A stretch of DNA of 6,872 nucleotides, taken from NCBI GenBank assembly GCA_016234205.1, contig JACRGN010000126.1:1-6872 (forward strand), written 5' to 3'. The notes below the pieces were generated by a model. It saw only the letters and a list, made by a program, of their open reading frames with translations, had not been told where the DNA came from and searched no databases. Shown one piece after another: positions 1 through 4,388 of the stretch (position 1 is the first letter of the stretch; the number at the start of each line of letters is the position of its first letter). Origin of the DNA: Nitrospinota bacterium. GTDB lineage: Bacteria > Nitrospinota > Nitrospinia > UBA9942. Both the position numbers and the translations under genes were made by a program.

Positions 1-76
1 ATGGTTGACTTCAAATTCAACACACTGCTATTAAAGTAGGTAATATGACTCATTATCTATATTTTACGAGTATATC

Positions 77-123
77 CTATATTTACTATAGTATTTGTCA
101 AGATATTTCTATATTTAATATAG
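77..123. promoter_or_regulatory. Paired palindromic operator-like sites upstream of the XRE gene
   Basis: Two near-identical 15-bp palindromes, CTATATTTACTATAG (77-91) and CTATATTTAATATAG (109-123), lie on the same strand. Their starts are exactly 32 bp apart, about three helical turns. The downstream copy is a perfect palindrome (7-bp arms around a central T); the upstream copy has one arm mismatch. A further CTATATTT half-site occurs at 57-64. The downstream palindrome overlaps the candidate -10 box of the XRE gene. XRE repressors commonly bind paired operators in their own promoter, so autorepression is the natural inference. Binding by this protein is not shown, and the AT-rich context makes chance palindromes somewhat easier. 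Confidence 0.5.
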
Positions 124-124
124 T
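95..124 (+). promoter_or_regulatory. Candidate sigma-70-type promoter of the XRE regulator
   Basis: TTGTCA (95-100) is a 5/6 match to the -35 consensus and is followed after 18 nt by TATAGT (119-124). This predicts a start near 131 and a leader of about 40 nt before the ATG at 174. The -10 overlaps the downstream operator-like palindrome, as expected for an autoregulated repressor. The surrounding sequence is very AT-rich, so other -10 choices (for example TAATAT at 116-121) cannot be excluded. Confidence 0.4.
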
Positions 125-173
125 TTATAAATCCCTCTAAAAATTTAATGATTATAGAGTCTTGGAGGGATTT

Positions 174-497
174 ATGAAAACAACGAAAGAGTTACTCGGT
201 AGCAGGATTAAGGAGATTAGAAAGTTAAGACGATTATCTCAAGAAGAATTGTCAGAAAAGATTGATATAGACCCTAAACATCTTAGCAGGATAGAAGTAG
301 GACGAGGTTTTCCATCTCTTGATACGCTGGAAAGACTGGCTGATGCCTTAAATATAGAAATAAAAGACCTATTTGAATATTCGCACAAAGCACCAAGCCA
401 GCGTAAATTAAAAGAGACCTTAAACTCTCTGCTTAAAGAGGCGGATGAGGAAAGATTGAGGCTTCTGGTGAAGATTATAAAAGCTGTGGTGAGGTAG
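174..497 (+). CDS. XRE-family helix-turn-helix transcriptional regulator
   Basis: A 107-aa Cro/C1-type (HTH_3) DNA-binding protein, probably a dimeric cytoplasmic repressor. The HTH domain spans about residues 8-67. It has the classic SQEELSEKI helix 2 (22-30), the recognition segment DPKHLSRIE (33-41), and the family's trailing PSLDTLERLADAL...DLF (47-67). A charged C-terminal helical extension (about 78-107) ends in KAVVR and recurs as fossils elsewhere in the window. The ATG at 174 is chosen because GGAGGG (164-169) lies 4 nt upstream; an in-frame TTG at 162 would put that Shine-Dalgarno inside the gene. Paired palindromes upstream suggest autoregulation. It lies 67 nt before TA module 1 in the same direction and could also control that module, although no antitoxin role is demonstrated. 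Targets are unknown. Confidence 0.9.
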   Translation: MKTTKELLGSRIKEIRKLRRLSQEELSEKIDIDPKHLSRIEVGRGFPSLDTLERLADALNIEIKDLFEYSHKAPSQRKLKETLNSLLKEADEERLRLLVKIIKAVVR

Positions 498-508
498 ATG
501 AGGCTATT

Positions 509-537
509 TTGACTTTTTACTTTGTCTTTGGTAGACT
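509..537 (+). promoter_or_regulatory. Candidate promoter of the VapBC-like module 1
   Basis: TTGACT (509-514), a 5/6 match to the -35 consensus, is followed after 17 nt by TAGACT (532-537), a 4/6 -10. This predicts a start near 544 and a leader of about 20 nt before the antitoxin ATG at 565. It lies just after the XRE stop codon. The module could instead, or also, be read through from the XRE promoter. Confidence 0.35.
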
Positions 538-564
538 TGAACAAAAAGGGGGTGGTTTATAACC

Positions 565-738
565 ATGCCAAAAGCTGCTGAAAAAGCTGTAAGCCAGCCA
601 TCTGTAAGTTCAAAACTCCAGAAGTATCTTAAGAAACAGCCACAAGTAAATATTTCTTTAAGCGATATACAGCAGAGCTTATCAAATATTGGCGTTTCTC
701 TTTCTAAAAGGGTTATTGAAGAAAGGGAAGGGCGATAG
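565..738 (+). CDS. Small VapB-like antitoxin (57 aa)
   Basis: A 57-codon ORF (MPKAAEKAVSQPSV...VIEEREGR) placed like an antitoxin: its stop is 3 nt before the ATG of the VapC toxin, same strand. A G-rich Shine-Dalgarno-like stretch (GGGGGTGG, 548-555) lies 9 nt upstream of the ATG. The protein is basic at its N-terminus. The central part (NISLSDIQQSLSNIGVSLSKRVIEERE, residues 29-55) resembles short VapB-type proteins, in which a predicted helix ends in a charged tail that would wrap the toxin. I see no clear AbrB, RHH or MazE DNA-binding fold, so whether it binds DNA is open. The role is inferred mainly from position, size and the tail. At 57 aa it would fall below many ORF length cut-offs. 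Confidence 0.75.
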   Translation: MPKAAEKAVSQPSVSSKLQKYLKKQPQVNISLSDIQQSLSNIGVSLSKRVIEEREGR

Positions 739-741
739 GAG

Positions 742-1188
742 ATGCCATATTTTATTGATACAAGCGCTCTTTTTAAAAGATACCAGCCTGAGCAAGGCAC
801 AGACCTTGTTTGCCAGATACTTGAAGATACTAACGAGCCAGTCTTTATTTCGTCTCTAAGTATCATTGAGGTTGTCTCAAATCTAAAAAGACTATCTGAG
901 ATTGATAAAATCACTACAGAAGAACAGTTTTATCTCCAACGCTCCTTCTTTTATCGGGATATAAATACACTTGGTATTAGAGTTTTAGATATTACACCCA
1001 CAGATATTATTAAGGCTGAGGGGTTTATTCTAAAAAGGTATATGAAACCTATTGATAGTATTCAGTTGGCAGTAGCTCTAAACATACCATTGGCTGGTAT
1101 GACATTTGTCTCCTCTGACCAAAGGTTTTGTAATATTGCTAAAGCCGAAGAACTTTTGATATTGAATCCAGAAAAACCTATCCTCTAA
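742..1188 (+). CDS. vapC: VapC-family PIN-domain ribonuclease toxin
   Basis: A 148-aa PIN-domain protein, the usual VapC length. The expected Mg2+-binding acidic residues are present: D6 in FIDTSAL, E43 in SSLSIIEVVS, D105 in PIDSIQLAVAL, and D126 in FVSSDQRF. All four catalytic positions are intact, so an active RNA endonuclease is predicted. VapC toxins typically cut tRNA or rRNA and stop translation until neutralised by VapB. The substrate here cannot be read from sequence. The ATG follows GGAG (738-741), which overlaps the antitoxin stop region, indicating coupled translation from one transcript. It is followed by a fossil XRE 3' end rather than another intact gene. Confidence 0.92.
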   Translation: MPYFIDTSALFKRYQPEQGTDLVCQILEDTNEPVFISSLSIIEVVSNLKRLSEIDKITTEEQFYLQRSFFYRDINTLGIRVLDITPTDIIKAEGFILKRYMKPIDSIQLAVALNIPLAGMTFVSSDQRFCNIAKAEELLILNPEKPIL

Positions 1189-1209
1189 GTAACACTTTTA
1201 GCTTATACC

Positions 1210-1356
1210 CCTGAGCTTGAAATATGGGAGATGTTTGATTTGGGCATGAGGTTTCGGTCATAGGAATTAAAAGAAACTATGAGCAGGTTTTTGAAGAAGG
1301 TAGACGAAGATAAACTGCGTATGGCTGTAAAGCTTTTGCTGGCTGTGGTGAGGTAA
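1210..1356 (+). pseudogene. Fossil 3' end of a second XRE-family regulator gene
   Basis: Reading the frame that ends at TAA 1354-1356 gives PELEIWEMFDLGMRFRS, a stop (TAG 1261-1263), then ELKETMSRFLKKVDEDKLRMAVKLL and LAVVR. This aligns without gaps over the last 30 residues to the C-terminus of the intact XRE protein at 174-497 (KLKETLNSLLKEADEERLRL...KAVVR), with 16 of 30 identical. The preceding LEIWEMFDLG matches its IEIKDLFEYS. No HTH is present, an in-frame stop interrupts it, and no start is evident, so it is the 3' remnant of a paralogue. Frame-consistent residues may extend back to about 1198. It fills the space between VapC and the convergent module 2. Confidence 0.72.
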
Positions 1357-1394
1357 GAATATTTATTTATGTCATAAGTTCATGTATATGCTGG

Positions 1395-1874
1395 TTAAAG
1401 TAATTTCAGGATACGCTGATACTCCTTTTCACTGAGTCTAAAACCTTCAGCCAAAAGGTAGTTAAGGGAATTTTTAAGGTCAAGTTTTTTATCCTTAGCT
1501 GCCATCAAAAGTATACCAACCGTACCTGTAATCTTTAAATCCATACCCTGAGCAACCTTCCTTCCATCTGCATCATCAATAAGTAATAGATTAGCTTTAG
1601 ATTCTGCTGTAAGAATAATAGCCTCAGCCTCTCCTTCATCAAGTGAAATCATTAGTGATTTTACTGCAAGCCTGTTTTTAACCTCTTTAACCTTTATATA
1701 CTCAAGATTATTAACTTCTTCAGCACCGTATAGCTTGCCTCCCTGCACCACCACCTCTCTATAAACAGCTTTTGGAATATAGACCTCTGAGAAATATTCT
1801 TTAAGGAGGGCAAGTTGGTTAATTTTGGAAAGGGCAATGAGGGGAGTAGAATTGGAAACAACCCTTATACTCAC
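1395..1874 (-). CDS. DUF3368 PIN-like nuclease, toxin of module 2
   Basis: A 159-aa DUF3368-family protein, a PIN-fold nuclease relative normally paired with UPF0175 proteins, as here. Visible family motifs are VVSNSTPLIAL (5-15), E40 in VYREVV, LDEGEAEAI (78-86), LLIDDADGRKVA (97-108) with D100/D101, and the C-terminal ITGTVGILLMA (115-125). The position of the first PIN aspartate is Asn (N8). This substitution is common in the family, so loss of activity should not be assumed. The start is GTG at 1874, sharing GTGA with the antitoxin stop (4-nt overlap), which implies translational coupling. Its 3' end converges on the XRE fossil with no clear terminator. RNA cleavage is the likely activity, inferred from fold; the target is unknown. 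Confidence 0.88.
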   Translation of the reverse strand: MSIRVVSNSTPLIALSKINQLALLKEYFSEVYIPKAVYREVVVQGGKLYGAEEVNNLEYIKVKEVKNRLAVKSLMISLDEGEAEAIILTAESKANLLLIDDADGRKVAQGMDLKITGTVGILLMAAKDKKLDLKNSLNYLLAEGFRLSEKEYQRILKLL

Positions 1875-2143
1875 TTAACAACCTTTTTTAATGTTTTCAG
1901 GTCTTCCTTTGCATCCTCAGAAGTATAATGGATGGGAACTTTTCTCTCATTTAATATTGTTAGCATTTCCCACTTAGTAGATGCTCCTGCAAGTTCGGCA
2001 GCTTTGCCCAGAGAAAGGATTCCTTCTCTATACAATTCAACTGCAAGTGTTTTTTTTATATATTCAGGCAATTCATGATGTTTAACCTTTGCAGTAATAG
2101 AAAAAGTATCAGGAATATCTATAGTAACCGTTTTGGAAGGCAT
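1871..2143 (-). CDS. UPF0175-family antitoxin of module 2
   Basis: A 90-aa UPF0175 protein. Hallmarks are the N-terminal strand TVTIDIPDTF, a middle ELPEYIKKTLAVELYREGILSLGKAAELAGASTKWEM segment with the family's helix-turn-helix-like LSLGKAAELAG, and the ending LNERKVPIHYTSED...DLKTLKKVVK. UPF0175 proteins accompany DUF3368 toxins and probably act as both antitoxin and DNA-binding autorepressor. The ATG at 2143 is preferred over the in-frame TTG at 2197. It gives the family's usual N-terminus, follows an AAAAGGG-like ribosome site, and the TTG would coincide with the -35 box of a strong promoter. It is first in the operon and overlaps the toxin by 4 nt. Confidence 0.87.
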   Translation of the reverse strand: MPSKTVTIDIPDTFSITAKVKHHELPEYIKKTLAVELYREGILSLGKAAELAGASTKWEMLTILNERKVPIHYTSEDAKEDLKTLKKVVK

Positions 2144-2168
2144 ATCTAATACCCTTTTATTTTGGAGT

Positions 2169-2197
2169 ATATTACCATTATTTTTTGAATAAATCAA
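2169..2197 (-). promoter_or_regulatory. Strong candidate promoter of the UPF0175-DUF3368 module
   Basis: On the minus strand, TTGATT (2197-2192) is followed after exactly 17 nt by TAATAT (2174-2169). This predicts initiation near 2162 and a leader of roughly 20 nt before the ATG at 2143. The spacing and match support the shorter antitoxin start. The promoter sits inside an inverted repeat, suggesting autorepression by the TA complex. Confidence 0.55.
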
Positions 2198-2207
2198 ATT
2201 ATGGTAA
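2172..2207. promoter_or_regulatory. Operator-like inverted repeat over the module 2 promoter
   Basis: TTACCATTATTT (2172-2183) and AAATTATGGTAA (2196-2207) form an inverted repeat with 11 of 12 positions complementary, separated by 12 nt. The arms cover the -10 and -35 regions of the promoter for the UPF0175-DUF3368 genes. This placement is typical of a TA autoregulatory operator. That the UPF0175 protein binds it is inferred. Confidence 0.5.
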
Positions 2208-2224
2208 AAGCTGTGGTAAGGTAG
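2204..2224 (+). other. Possible minimal XRE-gene tail scar (VKAVVR-stop)
   Basis: The codons GTA AAA GCT GTG GTA AGG TAG read VKAVVR-stop, the same ending as the intact XRE gene (KAVVR-stop) and the fossil (LAVVR-stop). At DNA level, GCTGTGGTAAGGTAG here compares with GCTGTGGTGAGGTAG at 483-497 and GCTGTGGTGAGGTAA at 1342-1356. The match is short (7 codons including stop) and partly overlaps the inverted repeat at 2172-2207, so chance is possible. It is listed because it lies on the far side of module 2 from the longer fossil. Confidence 0.3.
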
Positions 2225-2263
2225 GAAGTATTTTAAAAACCCTTTAAAAAATAAAAAAATATA

Positions 2264-2938
2264 CTATATTTGCTTACTCACAAGATTATGTGCAATTCGG
2301 GTGGGTTCGGGTATTCTGTAACCCCTTCTACACTCCAGAATAAATTTTATTGAAGTTTGCAAATCAATCTTATGACCGATTGATACAAAGACAGGTTTTG
2401 TATTTGACTTTGTCCTCACAACCGCACCGATTACATTATCAGTCTCTTGAGGGGAATAGAGATAACTAAAATTACCTTCATTCTTCCCCGGTTCTTTGTA
2501 TGTGCCAAAGAGTTTTGATTTTGCACAGCCTATGGTCGGCTTATTGAGTATTATCCCAAGATGTGAGGCAATCCCCATACCCCTCGGATGGGCAATCCCT
2601 TGACCGTCAAAGATAATTAAATCAGGCTCTATTTTAAGTTTTTCAAATGCCTTTAGGAGAATTGGTGCCTCTCTAAATGCCAAAAGCCCAGGAATATAAG
2701 GAAATTTTATCTCTGCTTCAATCCGTTTTTCCTCAACAACTTCTAAATCAGGAAATGTCATCACAGCTACAACTGCATAACCCAAAAGGCTTTTTCTATT
2801 AAAAGAAATATCCGCACCAGCAATATATCTTACCTCTCCATGTTCATTTTCAGTAATTATCTTTTCTCTCAGATTTTTCTGAATCTCAACTGCCTCTGCT
2901 GGAGAAATATCCCATTTATGAAGGTTTTTGTATTGCAT
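2264..2938 (-). CDS. nfi: Endonuclease V (deoxyinosine 3' endonuclease)
   Basis: A 224-aa endonuclease V of normal length and complete architecture. It cuts the second phosphodiester bond 3' of deoxyinosine in DNA, starting repair of deaminated adenine. Active-site elements are all present: D43 in IAGADISF, the wedge-loop Y81 in FPYIPGLLAFRE with E90, D111 in FDGQGIAHPRGMG, and K140 in GCAKSKL. These line up with the Thermotoga maritima catalytic set D43/Y80/E89/D110/K139. The C-terminal VSIGHKIDL...CRRGYRIPEPTR is also typical. The ATG at 2938 gives the usual NLHKWDISPAEA N-terminus, but only a poor Shine-Dalgarno is visible. It is a single minus-strand gene between TA modules, facing away from module 3. 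A T-rich stretch follows its stop on the minus strand without a convincing stem, so I do not call a terminator. Confidence 0.95.
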   Translation of the reverse strand: MQYKNLHKWDISPAEAVEIQKNLREKIITENEHGEVRYIAGADISFNRKSLLGYAVVAVMTFPDLEVVEEKRIEAEIKFPYIPGLLAFREAPILLKAFEKLKIEPDLIIFDGQGIAHPRGMGIASHLGIILNKPTIGCAKSKLFGTYKEPGKNEGNFSYLYSPQETDNVIGAVVRTKSNTKPVFVSIGHKIDLQTSIKFILECRRGYRIPEPTRIAHNLVSKQI

Positions 2939-2940
2939 AG

Positions 2941-2967
2941 GAATTAATTATCTCATATTATTAATTC
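2941..2967. repeat. Inverted repeat immediately upstream of nfi
   Basis: GAATTAAT (2941-2948) and ATTAATTC (2960-2967) are exact inverted repeats around an 11-nt spacer, starting 3 nt upstream of the nfi ATG. It falls where an nfi promoter or operator should be. A weak minus-strand promoter (TTGCGT at 2980-2975, 17 nt, TATGAG) can be drawn across it. A function in nfi control is a guess; AT-rich palindromes also occur by chance. Confidence 0.35.
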
Positions 2968-3004
2968 TCATAAAACGCAAATAAGATATAGACTATAACC
3001 ACTT

Positions 3005-3084
3005 ATATTTGATGAACTTGTCAGGAGTAAAAAAATGGAAACCTGAACCCGGAGGAGATTGCAATTGTAGAGGGGAAGGGGTAA
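3005..3084 (+). pseudogene. Fragment A: 3' end of a type IIG/N6-methylase-like gene tail
   Basis: The frame ending in TAA 3082-3084 reads GNLNPEEIAIVEGKG-stop (from 3037). This matches the end of the longer tail at 3578-3769 (...GLTEGEIAIVEGKG-stop). At DNA level 3055-3087 and 3740-3772 agree at 31 of 33 positions. A frame-shifted IFDELV at 3005-3022 probably corresponds to the IDEMVYKLYG segment of the longer copy. Such C-termini (EID-LVYKLYGLT-EE-IAIVEG) end many Eco57I-like type IIG restriction-modification enzymes. No methylase core is nearby, so this is only a scar. Its last 29 bases form the promoter of TA module 3. Confidence 0.7.
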
Positions 3085-3087
3085 AAT
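3059..3087 (+). promoter_or_regulatory. Promoter of TA module 3 formed by the methylase tail
   Basis: TTGCAA (3059-3064) and TAAAAT (3082-3087) are separated by exactly 17 nt, a strong sigma-70-type arrangement. Predicted initiation is near 3094, just before the AGGAGG ribosome site (3101-3106) of the antitoxin. The -10 box begins with the TAA stop codon of the fossil methylase tail. The same arrangement recurs at 3744-3772 before module 4, which raises confidence in both. Confidence 0.6.
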
Positions 3088-3113
3088 AACCAAAAGGAAA
3101 AGGAGGTGCAACC

Positions 3114-3311
3114 ATGAAAGTAGCTGATTTGAGTACTGATGAGCTTAAAGAATTGATGGGTAAAATAATTGAAGAAAAATTCAGAGAACTCATTGACCCT
3201 GACTATGGACTTGAATTTAGGGAAGATTTTATTCAAGCCCTTGAAACTTCAATTGCCTCTAAAGAAAGAATACCTTTTGAAGATGTGAAAAAACGACTTG
3301 GTTTGAGATGA
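3114..3311 (+). CDS. Small antitoxin of the RelE-type module 3
   Basis: A 65-aa acidic, largely helical protein (MKVADLSTDELKELMGKIIEEKF...FEDVKKRLGLR) directly before a RelE-type toxin, with 4 nt between stop and ATG. The ATG follows an excellent AGGAGG with 7-nt spacing. The pattern, an N-terminal ADLSTDELKELMGKIIEEKFREL helix, a middle DPDYGLEFREDF, and a C-terminal IPFEDVKKRLG, is that of small uncharacterised antitoxins commonly paired with RelE/ParE toxins. The C-terminal IPFEDVKKRLGL resembles the end of RelB-like antitoxins. No ribbon-helix-helix DNA-binding motif is obvious. The role is inferred mainly from genetic context and size. Confidence 0.82.
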   Translation: MKVADLSTDELKELMGKIIEEKFRELIDPDYGLEFREDFIQALETSIASKERIPFEDVKKRLGLR

Positions 3312-3315
3312 GGTT

Positions 3316-3579
3316 ATGCAATATAAGATTGAATTTACATTGCAGGCTGAAGAAGATTTAGCGCGGGTTGATAAAACTATTGCACAAAATATCGCAAATA
3401 AAATAGACTGGCTCTCTCAAAATATAGAAAATATTAATCCTGCTCAACTCAAGGGAAAGTTTAAAGGCAAATGCAAGCTTAGAGTTGGCGACTGGAGAGT
3501 GATATATTCCTTTGAGTATTCGTCTCAACTTATTATAATTTATGCTGTAAGGCATCGCAGAGAAGTTTATAAAATATGA
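3316..3579 (+). CDS. relE: RelE/ParE-superfamily toxin of module 3
   Basis: An 87-aa protein with the RelE fold pattern: an N-terminal strand YKIEFTLQAEEDL, two helices (about 12-37), LKGKFKGKCKLRVGDWRVIYSF (45-66), and a final IIIYAVRHRREVYKI (73-87). The basic and aromatic residues used by ribosome-dependent RelE mRNases have counterparts here (K54, R56, R61, R81, Y85; also H80). This favours mRNA cleavage in the ribosomal A site over the gyrase inhibition typical of ParE. It starts 4 nt after the antitoxin stop with a weak GAGG (3310-3313), so translation is probably coupled. Its stop codon (3577-3579) overlaps by 2 nt the first codon of the methylase-tail fossil, so the junction of the cassette is exact. 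Confidence 0.9.
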   Translation: MQYKIEFTLQAEEDLARVDKTIAQNIANKIDWLSQNIENINPAQLKGKFKGKCKLRVGDWRVIYSFEYSSQLIIIYAVRHRREVYKI

Positions 3580-3769
3580 ATTACAGCCCTTCATCACCCT
3601 TGTTGACCAAATCCTCGCCGCCAAGCAACAACCCCCTTCGTCCCCCTTTATTAAGGGGGAATTAAAAGATGCCGACGCCTCCGCCCTTGAGCGGGAGATT
3701 GATGAGATGGTATATAAACTCTACGGTTTGACAGAGGGTGAGATTGCAATTGTGGAGGGGAAGGGGTAG
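3578..3769 (+). pseudogene. Fragment B: full 63-codon C-terminal tail of a type IIG-like methylase gene
   Basis: An uninterrupted frame ending at TAG 3767-3769 reads ELQPFITLVDQILAAK, then DADASALEREIDEMVYKLYG and LTEGEIAIVEGKG. This is the characteristic C-terminus of Eco57I-like type IIG restriction-methylation enzymes, downstream of the specificity domain. It has no plausible start or ribosome site and begins at the relE stop codon, so it is a translocated gene end rather than a gene. Between AAK and DADAS it carries an insert reading QQPPSSPFIKGELK, which contains a GC-rich hairpin. Its 5' part is repeated after module 4 (4389-4430) and its 3' part before module 3 (3037-3084). Its final bases make the promoter of module 4. 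Confidence 0.8.
3631..3660. repeat. GC-rich mini inverted repeat inside the methylase tail
   Basis: TCCCCCTT (3641-3648) pairs perfectly with AAGGGGGA (3653-3660) around a TATT loop, preceded by a further CCCCCTTCG (3632-3640). It encodes PPSSPFIKGE in the fossil frame, at a place where tails of this family normally have a short variable lysine/aspartate stretch, so it looks like an in-frame insertion. No T-run follows the stem, so a terminator is not supported on the plus strand. Confidence 0.55.
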
Positions 3770-3772
3770 AAT
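3744..3772 (+). promoter_or_regulatory. Promoter of TA module 4 formed by the methylase tail
   Basis: TTGCAA (3744-3749) and TAGAAT (3767-3772) are 17 nt apart, the same design as at 3059-3087 and in the same homologous sequence. The TAG stop codon of the fossil frame is the start of the -10 box. Predicted initiation near 3779 precedes the AGGAGG (3788-3793) of the DUF433 gene. Confidence 0.6.
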
Positions 3773-3801
3773 TAAAGCAATTTAAAAAGGAGGTTAAAGA
3801 T

Positions 3802-4029
3802 ATGAATACAAGTATTGAAGGAATAATATCTGACCCAAAAATATGCAGTGGCAAACCGTGTATTAAGGGAACCCGAATTCCTGTGCATATCATACTTGAT
3901 CTTCTTGCCGCAGGAGAGAGTTATGAAGGGATTAAAAAGGCATATCCAAATATTACTGATGAAGATATCAGGGCATGTCTATTATATGCCTCTATTCTTG
4001 CTGATGAAGAAGCAGGGGTTACGGCATGA
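3802..4029 (+). CDS. DUF433-family antitoxin of module 4
   Basis: A 75-aa DUF433 protein of normal length. The signature is clear: ISDPKICSGKPCIKGTRIPVHIILDLLAAGESYEGIKKAYPNITDEDIRACLLYA (about 9-63). DUF433 has a winged-helix-like fold and is regularly encoded before DUF5615 or PIN-like toxins, acting as antitoxin and probably autorepressor. The ATG has AGGAGG 8 nt upstream. It shares ATGA (4026-4029) with the toxin start. The promoter is inferred to be the methylase-tail sequence at 3744-3772. Confidence 0.9.
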   Translation: MNTSIEGIISDPKICSGKPCIKGTRIPVHIILDLLAAGESYEGIKKAYPNITDEDIRACLLYASILADEEAGVTA

Positions 4030-4388
4030 AGATTTTTGCCAATGAAAACCTTTTTGAGCCCATCATTGATTATCTAAGGTCTCTTGGGAATGATGTGCTA
4101 AGTATCAGGGATAGCAGTCTTTCTGGTATTCCTGATGATGAGGTATATGAAAAGGCATGTGATGAGAATATGGTCATTATTACTATGGATAAAGACTTTG
4201 CGAGAATATTCAGGTTCCCTCCGGAAAGATGCGGAGAAATTGTTGTCGCTAAAATATATAAAAGACCTGTTGATGAGACACTCACGATATTCAAAAAATA
4301 TTACCAATCCATCAAGAAAGAAGATATAAAAGGGAATCTGGTTATTATTACTCCTGAAGGCGTGCGGATAAGAAGACCGGCAAGATGA
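4026..4388 (+). CDS. DUF5615 PIN-like toxin of module 4
   Basis: A 120-aa DUF5615 (Mut7-C/PIN-like) protein, the standard partner of DUF433. Motifs are FANENLFEPIIDYLRSLGNDV (4-24), the SGIPDDEVYEKACDENMVIITMDKDF block (33-58) with D37/D38 and D55/D57, and a C-terminal GNLVIITPEGVRIRR (103-117). The first acidic site is ANEN rather than the common ADEN, a variant seen within the family; E7 is kept. It overlaps the antitoxin by 4 nt (ATGA), implying strict co-translation. RNase activity is expected from fold; the target is unknown. Its 3' end abuts another methylase-tail fragment. Confidence 0.9.
   Translation: MKIFANENLFEPIIDYLRSLGNDVLSIRDSSLSGIPDDEVYEKACDENMVIITMDKDFARIFRFPPERCGEIVVAKIYKRPVDETLTIFKKYYQSIKKEDIKGNLVIITPEGVRIRRPAR

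Noticed and set aside
1..39. Short frame MVDFKFNTLLLK-stop at the left edge
   Set aside because: Twelve codons, no ribosome site visible, and the upstream sequence is missing. It could be the end of a preceding gene but nothing identifies it.
162..173. Earlier TTG start for the XRE gene
   Set aside because: It would place the GGAGGG ribosome site inside the coding region. The ATG at 174 has ideal spacing and the usual family N-terminus.
239..914. Minus-strand frames opposite the XRE gene and module 1
   Set aside because: They lie antisense to well-supported genes, show no family resemblance, and have no ribosome sites; they are shadows.
2144..2197. Extended UPF0175 N-terminus from TTG 2197
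   Set aside because: The added 18 residues lack family similarity and overlap a strong promoter; ATG 2143 gives the standard start.
2225..2263. Terminator downstream of nfi (T-rich on the minus strand)
   Set aside because: There is a run of T residues but no stable GC-containing stem before it.
3642..3659. CCCCCTT/AAGGGGG hairpin as an intrinsic terminator of relE
   Set aside because: No U-tract follows on the plus strand. It is better explained as a mini-repeat inside the methylase-tail fossil.
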